Assembly: GCA_030710605.1 (NCBI GenBank)
Contig: CP092886.1
Coordinates: forward strand, 48,767,966 to 48,831,965
DNA: 64,000 nucleotides
Direction of reading: 5' to 3'
Source of the DNA: Cordylochernes scorpioides
Taxonomy: Eukaryota > Arthropoda > Arachnida > Pseudoscorpiones > Chernetidae
Part shown: piece by piece, positions 9,791 to 20,600 of the stretch
Layout of the letters: every line of letters begins with the position of its first letter
How positions within the stretch are numbered: position 1 is the stretch's first letter
The notes under the pieces: generated by a model
The model's input: only the letters and a program-made list of their open reading frames with translations
Told to the model about the DNA's origin: nothing
Database searches by the model: none
Position numbers and translations under genes: made by a program

Positions 9791-11039
9791 ATCAGTAGTT
9801 TTGGTTTTGCTGATATTCAATTTTTTCTTTTCTTCTCTAACTTCCACCTATGTGGTTACAAGATTTAAAACAGCCCAATATCACATCAGGGAAGATTGAT
9901 TAGGAAAAAACGTTTAAAAAAAAAAAACACTATAAATATAGTTCATATCTTCCCAATATATTTTACTAGCCGAATGACCCGGGCAACGCCCGTGTTTTAC
10001 CAGATTGAATGTTTTGATTCAAATACTATTTGTTACAATTATAAATTTGGCGCCTTTAATAAATGCATATATTAGTTAATAACTATAGCCTATGTGCTTT
10101 ATCTGTCTATGTACTGTTGGCTTCCGTAGGCGTCTCATACTGGGAAAAGGAAAGAGAGGATTCCATTTAGTTATTAACTAATATATGCATTTATTTAAAG
10201 AGCGACCCGCTCCAAACCAATAGTTACAAAAACGAAAGAGCGAGTGGGGGAGGCATGATGGGAAGGGGGGGGGGGGCAAAGGTGGCGTGACCGTAGCCAA
10301 CCAATAGGAGGGCGCCATTCCAAAAAAAAAGCAAACGGTGACAGAGGCCGATGAGGAATGACGCTCGTAACTGTATATAGAATGTTTTTATTCATAAAGA
10401 ATGTTTGAAATGCATTTATTACACCAAACATCTCTTGACATTCACTAAGAAATAAGATAAAATCCCCAAATAAATAAATAGTGTGTGATGTTTCAATAAC
10501 AGCATTGTTGCCTTCATCAGACAAAACCAATAGAGAAATACTATTCAGTACTTTTGTCTGATGATGGTAACAGCGTTGTTACAGAAATGTCACACACTTC
10601 AGGCAAAGCAGTGACATTGATTAGAAGAGAGATATTTTATTAGCCTTCCAATAATGCATACAAGTGTTTTTCTGGGAACCAGGTAAAACTGGTAGAAAAA
10701 ATGGCGCTCAACTGTTAAAAACTGTGGAGTTAACCCCCATCGCAGGTCAGTTGAGCTTTGGAATTAGATGTTAAATTTGAAATTCCATTGGTCGTGAAGA
10801 AATCTGCTTGAAACCATAATTAAAAATTGTTTATAACCATGGTTTTAACATAAAATCTTGGCACAAAATTCAACAGGAAGCACCTAATCTATTGTGTAGA
10901 TATGAATTGAATATCTTTTCCATTCTAAACACTTTTAGCAATTGTTGTCTTTGCAAAAATATTTCCATTTATCCCCTCAGGCTTTTATCAGACAATAAAT
11001 GTACAATTTGGGTTAGAAACATAAGGTAACCAGACTTTA
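9723..11039 (+). repeat. Left arm of a ~3-kb inverted repeat
   Basis: Complementary over most of its length to 11347-12654. The inner end is GGTAACCAGACTTTA and the outer end TGAAAACTGTCCTTTG. The arm carries a Helitron-like end (9966-9994), family 1 hammerhead remnants (about 10480-10600) and, unlike the other arm, a ~100-bp insert at about 10095-10190 containing a Gypsy A LTR-like piece bounded by inverted TTAGTTATTAACTAATAT sequences. Confidence 0.85.
9966..9994 (-). mobile_element. Helitron-like 3' terminus, left copy
   Basis: Minus strand: the hairpin CGGGC-GTT-GCCCG, then 10 nt, then CTAG followed by T. This is the layout of Helitron 3' ends (GC-rich hairpin 10-12 nt before CTRR, insertion next to T). 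The 5' TC end was not identified. Confidence 0.5.
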
Positions 11040-11043
11040 AAAA

Positions 11044-11310
11044 TCCTGAGTTCAACTGACCCGGTTGATAGACCTCAGCAAGGGTTCCACTCCAGGAATA
11101 CGGAGATGTGTCTGTACTCATGTTAGAGTCGGCAGCAAAGGCTTCCATGTTAGGAATGGCCTCAAACTACATGCAAAGTCAGACTTTCACCAAAGTGTGC
11201 TTCAATCATGGTACCATGATCAACGAGAGCTGCACCCCATTCCATGAGATCATGAACTCATGGAATTTGTGTAATATTTACACAAGGGGATACGAAACAA
11301 CAGCACAATT
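11044..11310 (+). repeat. LINE 3' end fragment in the spacer of the inverted repeat
   Basis: Runs from TCCTGAGTTCAACTGACC to TTTACACAAGGGGATACGAAACAACAGCAC, the same 3' end and AAC-type tail as the LINE at 5335. A near-identical copy stands at 12657. Confidence 0.75.
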
Positions 11311-11346
11311 TGGATTAGAAACATAAGGTAAACAAGACTATATCAA

Positions 11347-12654
11347 TAAAGTCTGGTTACCTTATGTTTCTAACCCAAATTGTACATTTATTATGTGATA
11401 AAAGCCTGAGGGGATAAATGGAAATAATTTTTGCAAAGACAACAATTGCTAAAAGTGTTTAGAATGGAAAAGATATTCAATTCATATCTACCCCAAAGAT
11501 TAGGTGCTTCCTGTTGAATTTTGTGCCAAGATTTTATGTTAAAACCATGGTTATAAACAATTTTTAATTATGGTTTCAAGCAGATTTCTTCCACGACCAA
11601 TGGAATTTCAAATTTAACATCAATTCCAAAGCTCAACTAACCTGCGATGGGGGTTAACCCATCACAGTTTTTAACAGTTGTGCGCCATTTTTCTACCAGT
11701 TTTACCTGGTTCCCAGAAAAACACTTGTATGCATTATTGGAAGGCTAATAAAATAGCTCTCTTCTAATCAATGTCACTGCTTTGCCTGAAGTGTGTGACA
11801 TTTCTGTAACAACGCTGTTACCATCATCAGACAAAAGTACTGAATAGTATTTCTCTATTGGTTTTGTCTGATGAAGGCAACAATGCTGTTATTGAAACAT
11901 CACACACTATTTATTTATTTGGGGATTTGATCTTATTTCTTAGTGAATGTCAAGAGATGTTTGGTGTAATAAATGCATTTCAAACATTCTTTATGAATAA
12001 TAACATTCTATATACAGTTATGAGCGTCATCAATTCTTTTTCATCTCTGTCACTGTTTGCTTTTTTTTTGGAATGGTGCTCTCCTATTGGTTGGCTACGA
12101 TCACGCCACCTTTGCCCCCCCTCCCCTTGCTTTGTTGTTTTTGTAACTAATGTATTGGAGCGGTTCGCTCCTTAAATAATCTATTGTTAACAATACCTCA
12201 TTATAGGTCCGCAAATATCGAAAGTATAGGTATGTAGCTTTTGTACTATTAAGGTATATATATATATATACACATACTTATGTACATATGTAAGTACTAT
12301 TATCATTAGGGATATATTTAAGGTGCCAATTTATAATTGTAACAAATAGTATTTGAATCAAAACATTCAATCTGGTAAAACACGGGCGTTGCCCGGGTCA
12401 TTCGGCTAGTAAAATATATTGGGAAGATATGAAATATATTTATAGTGTTTTTTTTTTTTTTAAACGTTTTTTCCTAATCAATCTTCCCTGATGTGATACT
12501 GGGCTGTTTTATATCCTTTAACCACATAGGTGGAAGTTAGAGAAAAAAAGAAAAAATTGAATATCAGCAAAACCAAAACTACTGATAATGCAGTAAAACC
12601 TTCCTTTATTGGACACCCCGTTAGCAGACACCTCTCTACAAAGGACAGTTTTCA
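11347..12654 (-). repeat. Right arm of the ~3-kb inverted repeat
   Basis: Inverse complement of 9723-11039. In place of the left arm's LTR-like insert, it holds a ~150-bp segment with a TA microsatellite (about 12250-12270). The arms share point differences, so this is not a trivially perfect artefact. The spacer is 307 bp. Confidence 0.85.
12381..12409 (+). mobile_element. Helitron-like 3' terminus, right copy
   Basis: CGGGC-GTT-GCCCG hairpin at 12383-12395, 10 nt (GGTCATTCGG), CTAG at 12406-12409, then T. It mirrors the left copy. Confidence 0.5.
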
Positions 12655-12656
12655 CA

Positions 12657-12925
12657 TTCCTGAGTTCAACTGACCCGGTTGATAGACCTCAGCAAGGGTC
12701 CCACTCCAGGGATACAAAGGAGCTGTGTCTGTACTCATGTTAGAGTTGGCAGCAAAGGCTTCCATGTTAGGAATGGCCTCAAACTACATGCAAAGTCAGA
12801 CTTTACCCAAAGTGTGCTTCAATCATGGTACCATGATCAACGAGAGCTGCACCCCATTCCATGAGATCATGAACTCATGGAATTTGTGTAATTTTTACAC
12901 AAGGGGATAAGAAACAACAACACAA
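12657..12925 (+). repeat. LINE 3' end fragment
   Basis: Second copy of the tail described at 11044, ending GGGGATAAGAAACAACAACAC. It abuts the outer end of the inverted repeat exactly where the first copy abuts the inner end. Confidence 0.75.
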
Positions 12926-12929
12926 TTTG

Positions 12930-13060
12930 GATTAGAAACATAAGGTAAACAAGACTATATCAATGAAATGTTTGTGATGTTTTGGGAACAGTTTTGTTAC
13001 TGAAACATCCAAACACTTCATTAGTCTTATTACCTTATGTTTCTATAATGTGAACTAAAA
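12930..13060. repeat. Hammerhead family 1 fold-back, degenerate
   Basis: Arms ATTAGAAACATAAGGTAA and TTACCTTATGTTTCTA around a decayed centre (GGGAACAGTTTTGTTACTGAAACATCC). No CTGANGA block is present. Confidence 0.6.
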
Positions 13061-13347
13061 CAAACCTTTCTTCTTTAACATGGGTTCATAAAAATATTAA
13101 CAACATCTTGTGTTTTTAATTCAGCGCACACCAAATCATTCTGATGATGTAATTATAATTTTCAGGTTACAAGAAGCAATTACAGAAAAACATCACTAAA
13201 GCAAGCCCAATTGGGACTGACTTTGGAGCCAATATAGCCATTGTTCACTATAACCTTACGTCAAGGGTTATATATTCAGGAATTGATTAAAGTTCATTCT
13301 AAAGGAAGATTCATTATACCAGAGTTATTTAAGTAAAGTTTTACTGT

Positions 13348-13505
13348 ACAATAGGACCTCCCTGTAAAGGACAACACCCATTTACAGAGCCAAATTGTGC
13401 TTTAAAGAGTGGTATCCTCTCTCTTACTGGAGAGCAGGTAAATATTAAAAATGGTAAGTTTGGCGATGGAAACTGTCCTTTATAGAGATATCCTGTCCTA
13501 CTGTA
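13348..13505 (+). repeat. Dispersed repeat 'GTAGAACCTCC', copy 2
   Basis: Begins ATAGGACCTCCCTGTAAAGGACA and ends with the inverted CTGTCCTTTATAGAG block. Confidence 0.6.
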
Positions 13506-13747
13506 ATATATTCAATAGGACCATCTTCTCATACAACTTGGGTATGGAGAGGATAGAAATGACTTCTCCTCTATTGTTGTGTAGAGAGACAGTGGTCAGC
13601 TATTGGCCAGTTTGGATAACTAGTTGACCGACTGTATTCATAAAGTTAATATAAATATTCTTAATTTTATTGTCTAAAAATAAGCAGAGTAGCATCATCA
13701 CTGATTATAGTATTCATTATATCATCATAGATAGGTAAATAGGAAAG

Positions 13748-14050
13748 CTTATCCCTAGTACATGTGGTACAGGCCATGATAATCATGGTGGGTAGTTAGC
13801 GACTGCTTTTTACTGTAAGTGCACCACATGTCTACACATGTGAAAAGCAGTTCGACTTTGCACTTACAAATGTGCCAGAGCCCCGTTTGGTTACTTGCAC
13901 TCGCTGGTGGGGTTGGACTTTTGCAAGAATTGGGGGCCATTGGAGCATTTTTTTTTTTAATGAGAAAAAAAAGTGTCCAATGCGGGAATCGAACCCGGGT
14001 CGTAGTGGTCGAAAACCAAACAGTTTAACCAGCCTTCCACCGACCCCCGC
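13748..14050 (-). repeat. tRNA-derived SINE S1, full-length copy
   Basis: The tRNA-like head on the minus strand at 13980-14050 carries the B-box GGGTTCGATTCCC and the 5' GGGGGTCGGTGGAAGG. The body and GGGATAAG tail are as in the copy at 29204. It is one of the best preserved copies. Confidence 0.88.
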
Positions 14051-14429
14051 ATAGTAGAGTTTAAAAAGACTATGCATTTTGATACGAGAACAATAAAATC
14101 TTTAATATAGGACCCACGAGCAAACAATTCCTTCTCTTCACATAAAAACTTAACACCGACCATTGATGATCATGTAGAGATTTCCCCCTTTCTTCATTCA
14201 GACCATCTTCTAAAACATCTATCAGCAAGTAGTTAGTTCTATATAGTGTGGTATGTGTCTGAGCCCCAATTGTTCCAACAATAATCTGTTAAAGATGGAA
14301 TTATCCAATGTTTATTTCCTTTCTCAACAGGGGCAACAAATTTCTACAATTAATGAAGTTCTTTAAGAAGAAGAGCTCTGTGTTCAAAGCACACACACAC
14401 ACACAATTTCCAAAATTTCAACAGAAGCC

Positions 14430-14700
14430 ACGTGGTACAGGCCATGATAATCATAGTGGGCAGTTAGCGACTGCTTTTTCTAAGTGCACCACATGTCTAC
14501 ATATGTTTAAAGCAGTTCGACTTTTGCACTTACAAATGTGCCAGAGCCCCGTTTTGGTTAATTATACTGGCTGGTGAGGTTGGACTTTTGCAAGAATTGG
14601 GGGCCATTGAAGTAGTATTTTTTTAATTAGAAAAAAAAAGTGCCCAATGCGGGATTCAATCCCGGGTCGTAGTGGTTTAAAACCAATGAAATGGTCCACA
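14430..14700 (-). repeat. tRNA-derived SINE S1 copy
   Basis: Same body as 13748-14050 with a B-box-like GGGATTGAATCCC. The tRNA head is cut short at the right end. Confidence 0.8.
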
Positions 14701-14740
14701 GATTATAGAAGCAGAATAAACAATACAATTTTTTTTTTTG

Positions 14741-14845
14741 CTTATCCCTAGTACACGTGGTACAGGCCATGATAATCATGGTGGGTAGTTAGCGACTGCT
14801 TTTACTGTAAGCGCACCACATGTTTACACATGTGAAAAACATATA
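14741..14845 (-). repeat. tRNA-derived SINE S1, 3' fragment
   Basis: Only the tail half (CCCTAGTACACGTGGTACAGG to ACATGTGAAAA) is present. Confidence 0.75.
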
Positions 14846-14914
14846 CAAAAACAATACAATAGTTTCAGCAACCAGGTGGATCCAATTGGTGAAATTACTG
14901 GGAAGGTTCACCAC

Positions 14915-15068
14915 TGAAGAGAACACCTCTCTACAAAGGACAGTTTTCATTTGAAAAATTACCATTTTAACTATTTAGTAACTCTCCAGTAAAAGGACAT
15001 CTTTCCCCTAAAGGACACTTTTGCCCTGCAATTAGGTGTTGTCCTTTACATGGAGGTTCTTCTGTATA
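14915..15068 (-). repeat. Dispersed repeat 'GTAGAACCTCC', copy 3
   Basis: Inverse orientation of copy 1, ending GTCCTTTACATGGAGGTTCT. Confidence 0.6.
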
Positions 15069-15283
15069 TTGAAATAAAAATAGACTTTAGGAGAAACAAA
15101 GTTAAAGGAAAAAAGTAGATAAGGACTATATATTAAGGTTTACCAAAAGGTTTCTTATTTTTTTAGTAACAAAATGTATTATTTTTGAATTATATTAAAA
15201 ATATATAACTTTTTTGAAACTTAGTCCTTATTTACTTTCTTCACTTTTTAATTAATTTTTCTCTTTCAATATATATTATTGTT

Positions 15284-15520
15284 GTTGTTTCTTATCCCCT
15301 TGTGTAAAGATTACACGAATTCCATGAGTTCATGCTCCTTGAGCTGTTTTATGATAAACAGCAGCCTCTCCCAAAGGTCCTGTTCAGTGCATCTAATACA
15401 AGCTAAAATGTGTTCTGGAGCTGCAGGTACCAAGCTACATTTTGGGCAAGTGGGATAAATTTTGTTATTATTTTCTATCTTCAATAATACTTCAATATAT
15501 ATTATACATAACATTTTCAA
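15284..15520 (-). pseudogene. LINE C-terminal/3' end fragment with zinc-binding CCHC
   Basis: The minus-strand frame ends PTCPKC...PEHILAC..C...ELMEFV, the cysteine/histidine pattern found after RNase H in several arthropod LINEs. It is followed by the 3' end TTACACAAGGGGATAAG and an (AAC)n tail reading as GTTGTTGTT on the plus strand. It is truncated at its 5' side. Confidence 0.75.
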
Positions 15521-15811
15521 CTCAGTATCAATTTAATATAAATTTTTCCTTGATCACACACAGTATATAAAAAAATATATTTTTATATATAATCTTTTCT
15601 TCGAAAGATTGGTAGCTCCAAAGTTTGCCTCCTTTTTTTTCTAATTTAAAAGAAACAATGCGCTAGGCCTTTCAATTAGTTTTAGTTAAGTCCTTGCACA
15701 AATCAATTTTTATAGAATTTTAGCATATATTTGACTATATATATAAATTGTGTGGTTATATCATCATTCTAATTTTCACCATACTTATCTATCTTAAAAA
15801 ATTATTTTTTT

Positions 15812-16010
15812 TGTTTCTTATCCCCTTGGGTAAAGTTTGCACAAATTCCGTGAGTCCATGATCCTTGAGCTGTTTGATGATTAGCAGCAGCCTCTCTCAA
15901 AGGTCCTGTTTAGTACATATAATGCAAGCCAAAATGTGTTCTGGAGCTGCAGGTGCCAAGCTACATTTTAGGCAAGTGGGGTAGATTTGGTTATTATTTT
16001 CTATCTTGAC
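15812..16010 (-). pseudogene. LINE C-terminal/3' end fragment, second copy
   Basis: Close relative of 15284-15520 in the same orientation, including the CPKC-like region and the CAAGGGGATAAG end, with more changes (frame broken). Confidence 0.65.
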
Positions 16011-16081
16011 AATGGCTTGAGATGGCCTGTTATAAATCTTGTTGTTTGGTGCTGGCTATTAACAAAAAATTGTAAATACAG

Positions 16082-16262
16082 TAAAACCTCTCTTCGAAGG
16101 ACCATACCTAGTTGCAGAGAGAGACAAGCATCCATTAGGAAGAGATTTCCTCTTAATTTGAGAGTTGCTAATTGGCAAACAGGGTAAATTTGGTTATGTA
16201 AACTGTCCTTTGTAGAGAGGTATCATCTAAAGAGTGTCCTCTCATGGAGGTTGTTCTACTGT
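16082..16262 (+). repeat. Dispersed repeat 'GTAGAACCTCC', copy 4
   Basis: Begins GTAAAACCTCTCTTCGAAGGAC and ends with the inverted CATGGAGGTTGTTCTACTG. Confidence 0.6.
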
Positions 16263-16270
16263 AGGAAAGA

Positions 16271-16460
16271 CTACTGTTGACAGCAACTACCTGGGATTGA
16301 ATCCTTCTTGGACACTTTCTTTCTAAAAAAAAATTGCTTCAATGGTATCAGAGTCTTGCTAAAATTCAACCCCACCATTGAGTACAAGTAACCAAACATG
16401 GCACACTTGTAAGTGCAAAAAAACGAGCTGCTATCTACATATGCAGACATGAGGTGCATT
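16271..16460 (+). repeat. tRNA-derived SINE S1, diverged copy
   Basis: Plus-orientation remnant: a B-box-like GGGATTGAATCC, then CAACCCCACC, GCACACTTGTAAGTGC and the TTTACAGTAAAAG segment. Confidence 0.65.
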
Positions 16461-16919
16461 TACAGTAAAAGAATACTTCAGAATTGAAAGAGGTGATGAA
16501 AAACTTGGCCAGAACAGGATGAAAGGACTTTCAGTAACAATGCTATCCTCTAATTCAGAGCTGATAAGACTATCTAAAGATGACACTTTCTTTTTTCTCC
16601 AAATTTCAAAAAACATCAAATTTGCATACGAAGAGTACAAAGTGAATTAGTAATCAAAATTCCAATATAAAAGAGATATGGAACACAACATGTGTATATA
16701 TAAAAGAAATCAAACACACACACCAAACATTTATATATATATATATATATATAAAAAGGAGAACACATTTATTGTATATAGTATTGCGAATGTAATATAT
16801 TTTAAATATGTATATATGTATGTATGTAAATATAACCGTTGTTGGGGAGGAAGGACTGGAGATTCAGAAAGGAGAAAGAAGGGAGGGAGGAAAGAAAAAT
16901 GCGCATTTATATTATATAT

Positions 16920-17119
16920 AGGTCAGGAGGCTGGGCATACTTGACCAGTTGGTCTCCATTTTCTTCAGAGTGTACTTATAATACAGCAGCCATATATACT
17001 ATGTTACATTTCTAGAAAATGACCAATAGCTAGTATCAGCCCTCATCAGCATGGCTGAATGTTGAATCACGCCATTTTAACTAATGAAGAAGTACCAGGC
17101 CAAATATGCACAGCCACAT
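16920..17119 (+). repeat. 200-bp direct repeat, copy 1 (downstream of beta-catenin stop)
   Basis: Differs from 17901-18101 by a single missing C. It includes the last intron-8 bases and the first 11 bases of beta-catenin exon 9. It is bounded on both sides by TA microsatellite sequence (TATATA). Confidence 0.9.
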
Positions 17120-17350
17120 GTATATATATGGGAGAAAGATAATGATTTTTTTTTTAATAATAAAATAATAATAATAAAATAGCCATTTATATAAATGTTG
17201 ATAAAAAAATAATAATAAAAAATGCGAATACAAAAATTGATAATAAATGATGATTAAAAAAAAAAAATAGAAGAGAGAACCATCCCTAAAGAAAATAAGT
17301 AGATTAAAAAAAAAATAAAAAAAAGAGAGAGAAAGAGAGATGCTAAAGAA
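17120..17350. repeat. A/T-rich low-complexity tract
   Basis: Mostly A/T with ATA and AATAAT repeats, ending in GAGAGAGAAAGAGAGA. No gene is seen. It lies just 3' of the beta-catenin stop on the minus strand and may be partly 3' UTR. Confidence 0.7.
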
Positions 17351-17439
17351 ATCCATTCATATAACTTAAGCTCCACATCCATACTCCACGCACACATACA
17401 AGTTGGAAGAGCTACGTCAGGAAGGAGAGGAACAATGGC

Positions 17440-17633
17440 CTAAGAACCCCATTCAAAACCTACAAGTCCCTGGGGGTCTAACTGCTGCCCTGAAGACTGT
17501 ACTGGGGAGGGGAGAATAGCTTCCAGGTTGTCCAGGTCAGCGGCTTCCATATCCATGTTGTCCAGGTTGTCGAAGGAGGGGCTCCCCAAGTCAAGGCCCT
17601 GCATGGGGCTGATGGGTATCTGGTGGTCGTACC
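17440..17633 (-). CDS. arm: beta-catenin coding exon 10 (C-terminus)
   Basis: 194 nt; acceptor TTGCGCAG after a 166-nt intron. Encodes [19 protein letters not shown], an acidic stretch rich in D, N and L, and ends FEWGS-TAG. The GYD..PI..MQGL block aligns with the same position in fly Armadillo. The terminal PDZ-binding type motif of other beta-catenins is absent here. Confidence 0.9.
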
Positions 17634-20600
17634 CTGCGCAACAGCCCCGCCGCAGCGCGAGGGTTAGAGGGCGGGAGGTGGAGGGGGTTGAGGGGAAAGG
17701 ACACCTTACCACCGGTGATCCCCAGAGAGAGAGAGCAAGCAAAGACAGAGAAAAAGGCAGAGGTTAGAGAGAGGTGAGAAGCAGCAAGGGAGAACCTACC
17801 GTGGGTGGGGTACATGCCGTGGTGGGAGGGCGGACCCCCGCCTGCCGACTGGAACAGAGGATCTCCGAAGTGTTCCTCAGTGCCCAGGACATTCATGTCT
17901 AGGTCAGGAGGCTGGGCATACTTGACCAGTTGGTCTCCATTTTCTTCCAGAGTGTACTTATAATACAGCAGCCATATATACTATGTTACATTTCTAGAAA
18001 ATGACCAATAGCTAGTATCAGCCCTCATCAGCATGGCTGAATGTTGAATCACGCCATTTTAACTAATGAAGAAGTACCAGGCCAAATATGCACAGCCACA
18101 TTTAGTTGTACCAGTTAGGAGGTGCCCTTTTCTGTAATCAAGATATGCTGTGAGATTTTCTCCATCAGTACTTTTGAATAAAGATGGCAACAACAACATT
18201 CTCACCAAAACATCACCTAGAACATGCTTAGTTACTTTCTTCTATCTATAGTCCAAATTATACCTAGGTACAGTAGAACTATCTCTCTGTAAATGACAAC
18301 ACCTAATTGCAGTGTCCTTTAGAGAAGAGGTGTCCTCTTACAAGAGAGTTTCCAAACAGTAAAAATGGTAATTTTTGGTGATAAAAACTATCCTTTGTGA
18401 TCTAATGTACTTTAGAGAAGGAGAGCTTGTTTACTTACAGCCTCGCTCCAAGTCCCCACGTCATTCTGGAACAGGGAGTTGTTCAGCTCCATGGAGAGCC
18501 TCTTCTTGTAGTCCTGGGACTTGTCATCTGACATGCGGAAGAGAACAGCAGCTGCATAGGTTCCTGCCACAACACCATACTTTGCCGTGGAGAACTTTTC
18601 TTCTATGGCATGCCTTCCTTGTGGAGGAATCCAAGTTAAATACCAAGTTTTCCTTTGGATGTATTTATATAGATAGATTAGTCCAGAAGGTGCATGCAGG
18701 CAATATTATAGCAGTAAACTGTTTGATGGCCAATTCCATCATAGGAAAGACAGCATGCTTTATTTAGAAAGAAGAAAATTCAAAATTGAGCTGAACGTGT
18801 TCATCTACAAGCTATAATAATTCTGCTTCTCTCTCTCTCCTCTAAGTAGCAGAACTGAATGGTGTTACCCACTCATTGCATGGCAGTGTATTAATCCTTC
18901 ATTATATTTCTATATCTCTTTTTCCATCTTTAGAATTCTACCTCTACTAGTACATTTGCCCACCCAGAAAACTTCAAGCATACTTAAACCCAATAGAAAT
19001 GTGTGTTGGTATGATCCATCCATTTTTCAACCATTCAAATTTACCAAAAGAGATCAACTGTCAGATTCCTAGAATACAGACTTAATATCACTATATGATG
19101 CCTATAAATACAACACCTTGAAAATTTTTCAAGTACAAATAAGATGATAATGCTTTGTTTGGTCAGTTTGCCCATTTGAATGTGGAGCTAAGGCAATGGA
19201 AAAACCAATTCTTGACACCTAGTGTGATCAAAGAATTGTCAGGATCAAATGGACAGATAGGGCAACAACAAACAAAGAATGGAGACTAAAGTCTCTAAAA
19301 GAAGTTTGGAGGAAACTGTCTATTGACCCTACTGGAAGGATTGGTTCAATAAGTGGAATTTGTAGGAACTAGAAGATGGCTGATATAGGAGACCGGTATA
19401 CCACGTGATAATAAAATCAAATTGTACCATAGGACTCACTCTTGAACAATTATCTTATTGGAAAAACCTCCCGTAAACAACCTAATACCCACCTCTTGTC
19501 AAATCAAACATTGAATTTCAGGAAAGACCATAAAAACAAAGTTTTGGGGCTGATAGAAGGAGGAATGTTTTTGGTGTAGTTTGGGAACTAGGAGGATCAT
19601 CCTAGACCAGGGGTTGGCAAACTTTTGAGTCGGAAGAGTCAAAATTACAACTTACAAATTTTCAAAGTTTTTAAAGAGCCACAGCATTTTTCTTGCCAAC
19701 AATAAACAGTACTCGCATAAATAATATTTACATATGGAACTAAAGAGCCGCAGATTCACATGTGGCTCACGAGCCCCAGTTTGCCAACTCCTGTCCGTTG
19801 TCAGGATAGCATCTCAATCTTGGGCAGGCCTATGTGTAGAGGTGAAATTGGGTTAATAAAAGTGGTATATACTCCTAGTCAAGGCTATTTTTAATTGAAA
19901 TGGCCATCCATCCAATTAATACTTCCTTCACCGAGATGATTGATCTATAGCCATTGTCTGGTGGTAAGACTTGATTGTTTCATTCATTGAGGAATTTGTG
20001 GGAAAAGAATGAGCTGGTTACCTTTCACATCATCCATACTCCATTGACCTACTAATCACCTGCTTGTTTCCAGCTTCAGGGGCAGGGCTTCCATATTAGG
20101 ATGGAGACTGTTCTAGGGCACCCTCCACAAGGTTCCATTTCTGGGAGACCTTAGAGTGTGACATTTTCTACACTCCTCCTGTAACTTTGTAGGGCTATCC
20201 CATGCTTTATCCATTGTAGTAAGTGGACAGAATCTTCTAGAACCTGTGGAAGTAACTATATAAATAGAACTGACAAATCCACTGGGTGACGGTATTCCTA
20301 CCACCAGTAAAAAACCATACTTAATCCTAATACAAGTTGTGGCTGATAACAAAAGATATGATAAGGATCAACAATTTGAAAAGAAGCAAGAAACAAACAA
20401 AAAAAATGAAACAAGCTGGAAAAGACTTGGGTTGGACAACCCAGTGGGTTACCTGCATCATTCATGTCATCTATAGAAGCCGGGGAGAACGGCTCACTCC
20501 ATCCTTCCTGCTTCTGAGGGAAACCCGAGTTGGAAAACTGTTGCCGGCTTTGGTAGCCATTCCGAGGTGGATCATTCGTGTAGGATGCGGGGGAGTTAGG

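Noticed and set aside
10195..12175. Two similar open frames (about 10195-10530 minus and 11858-12175 plus, MVLSDEGNNAVIETSH)
   Set aside because: They are the two arms of the inverted repeat read through hammerhead family 1 sequence, and have no protein-family features.
16678..16944. Plus-strand frame MEHNMCIYKRNQ
   Set aside because: Runs over a TA microsatellite and G/A-rich low-complexity DNA.
17040..17070. CTGATGAGGGC on the minus strand inside the 200-bp direct repeat, as another hammerhead
   Set aside because: No GAAAC block follows at a usable distance and no stem II can be formed.
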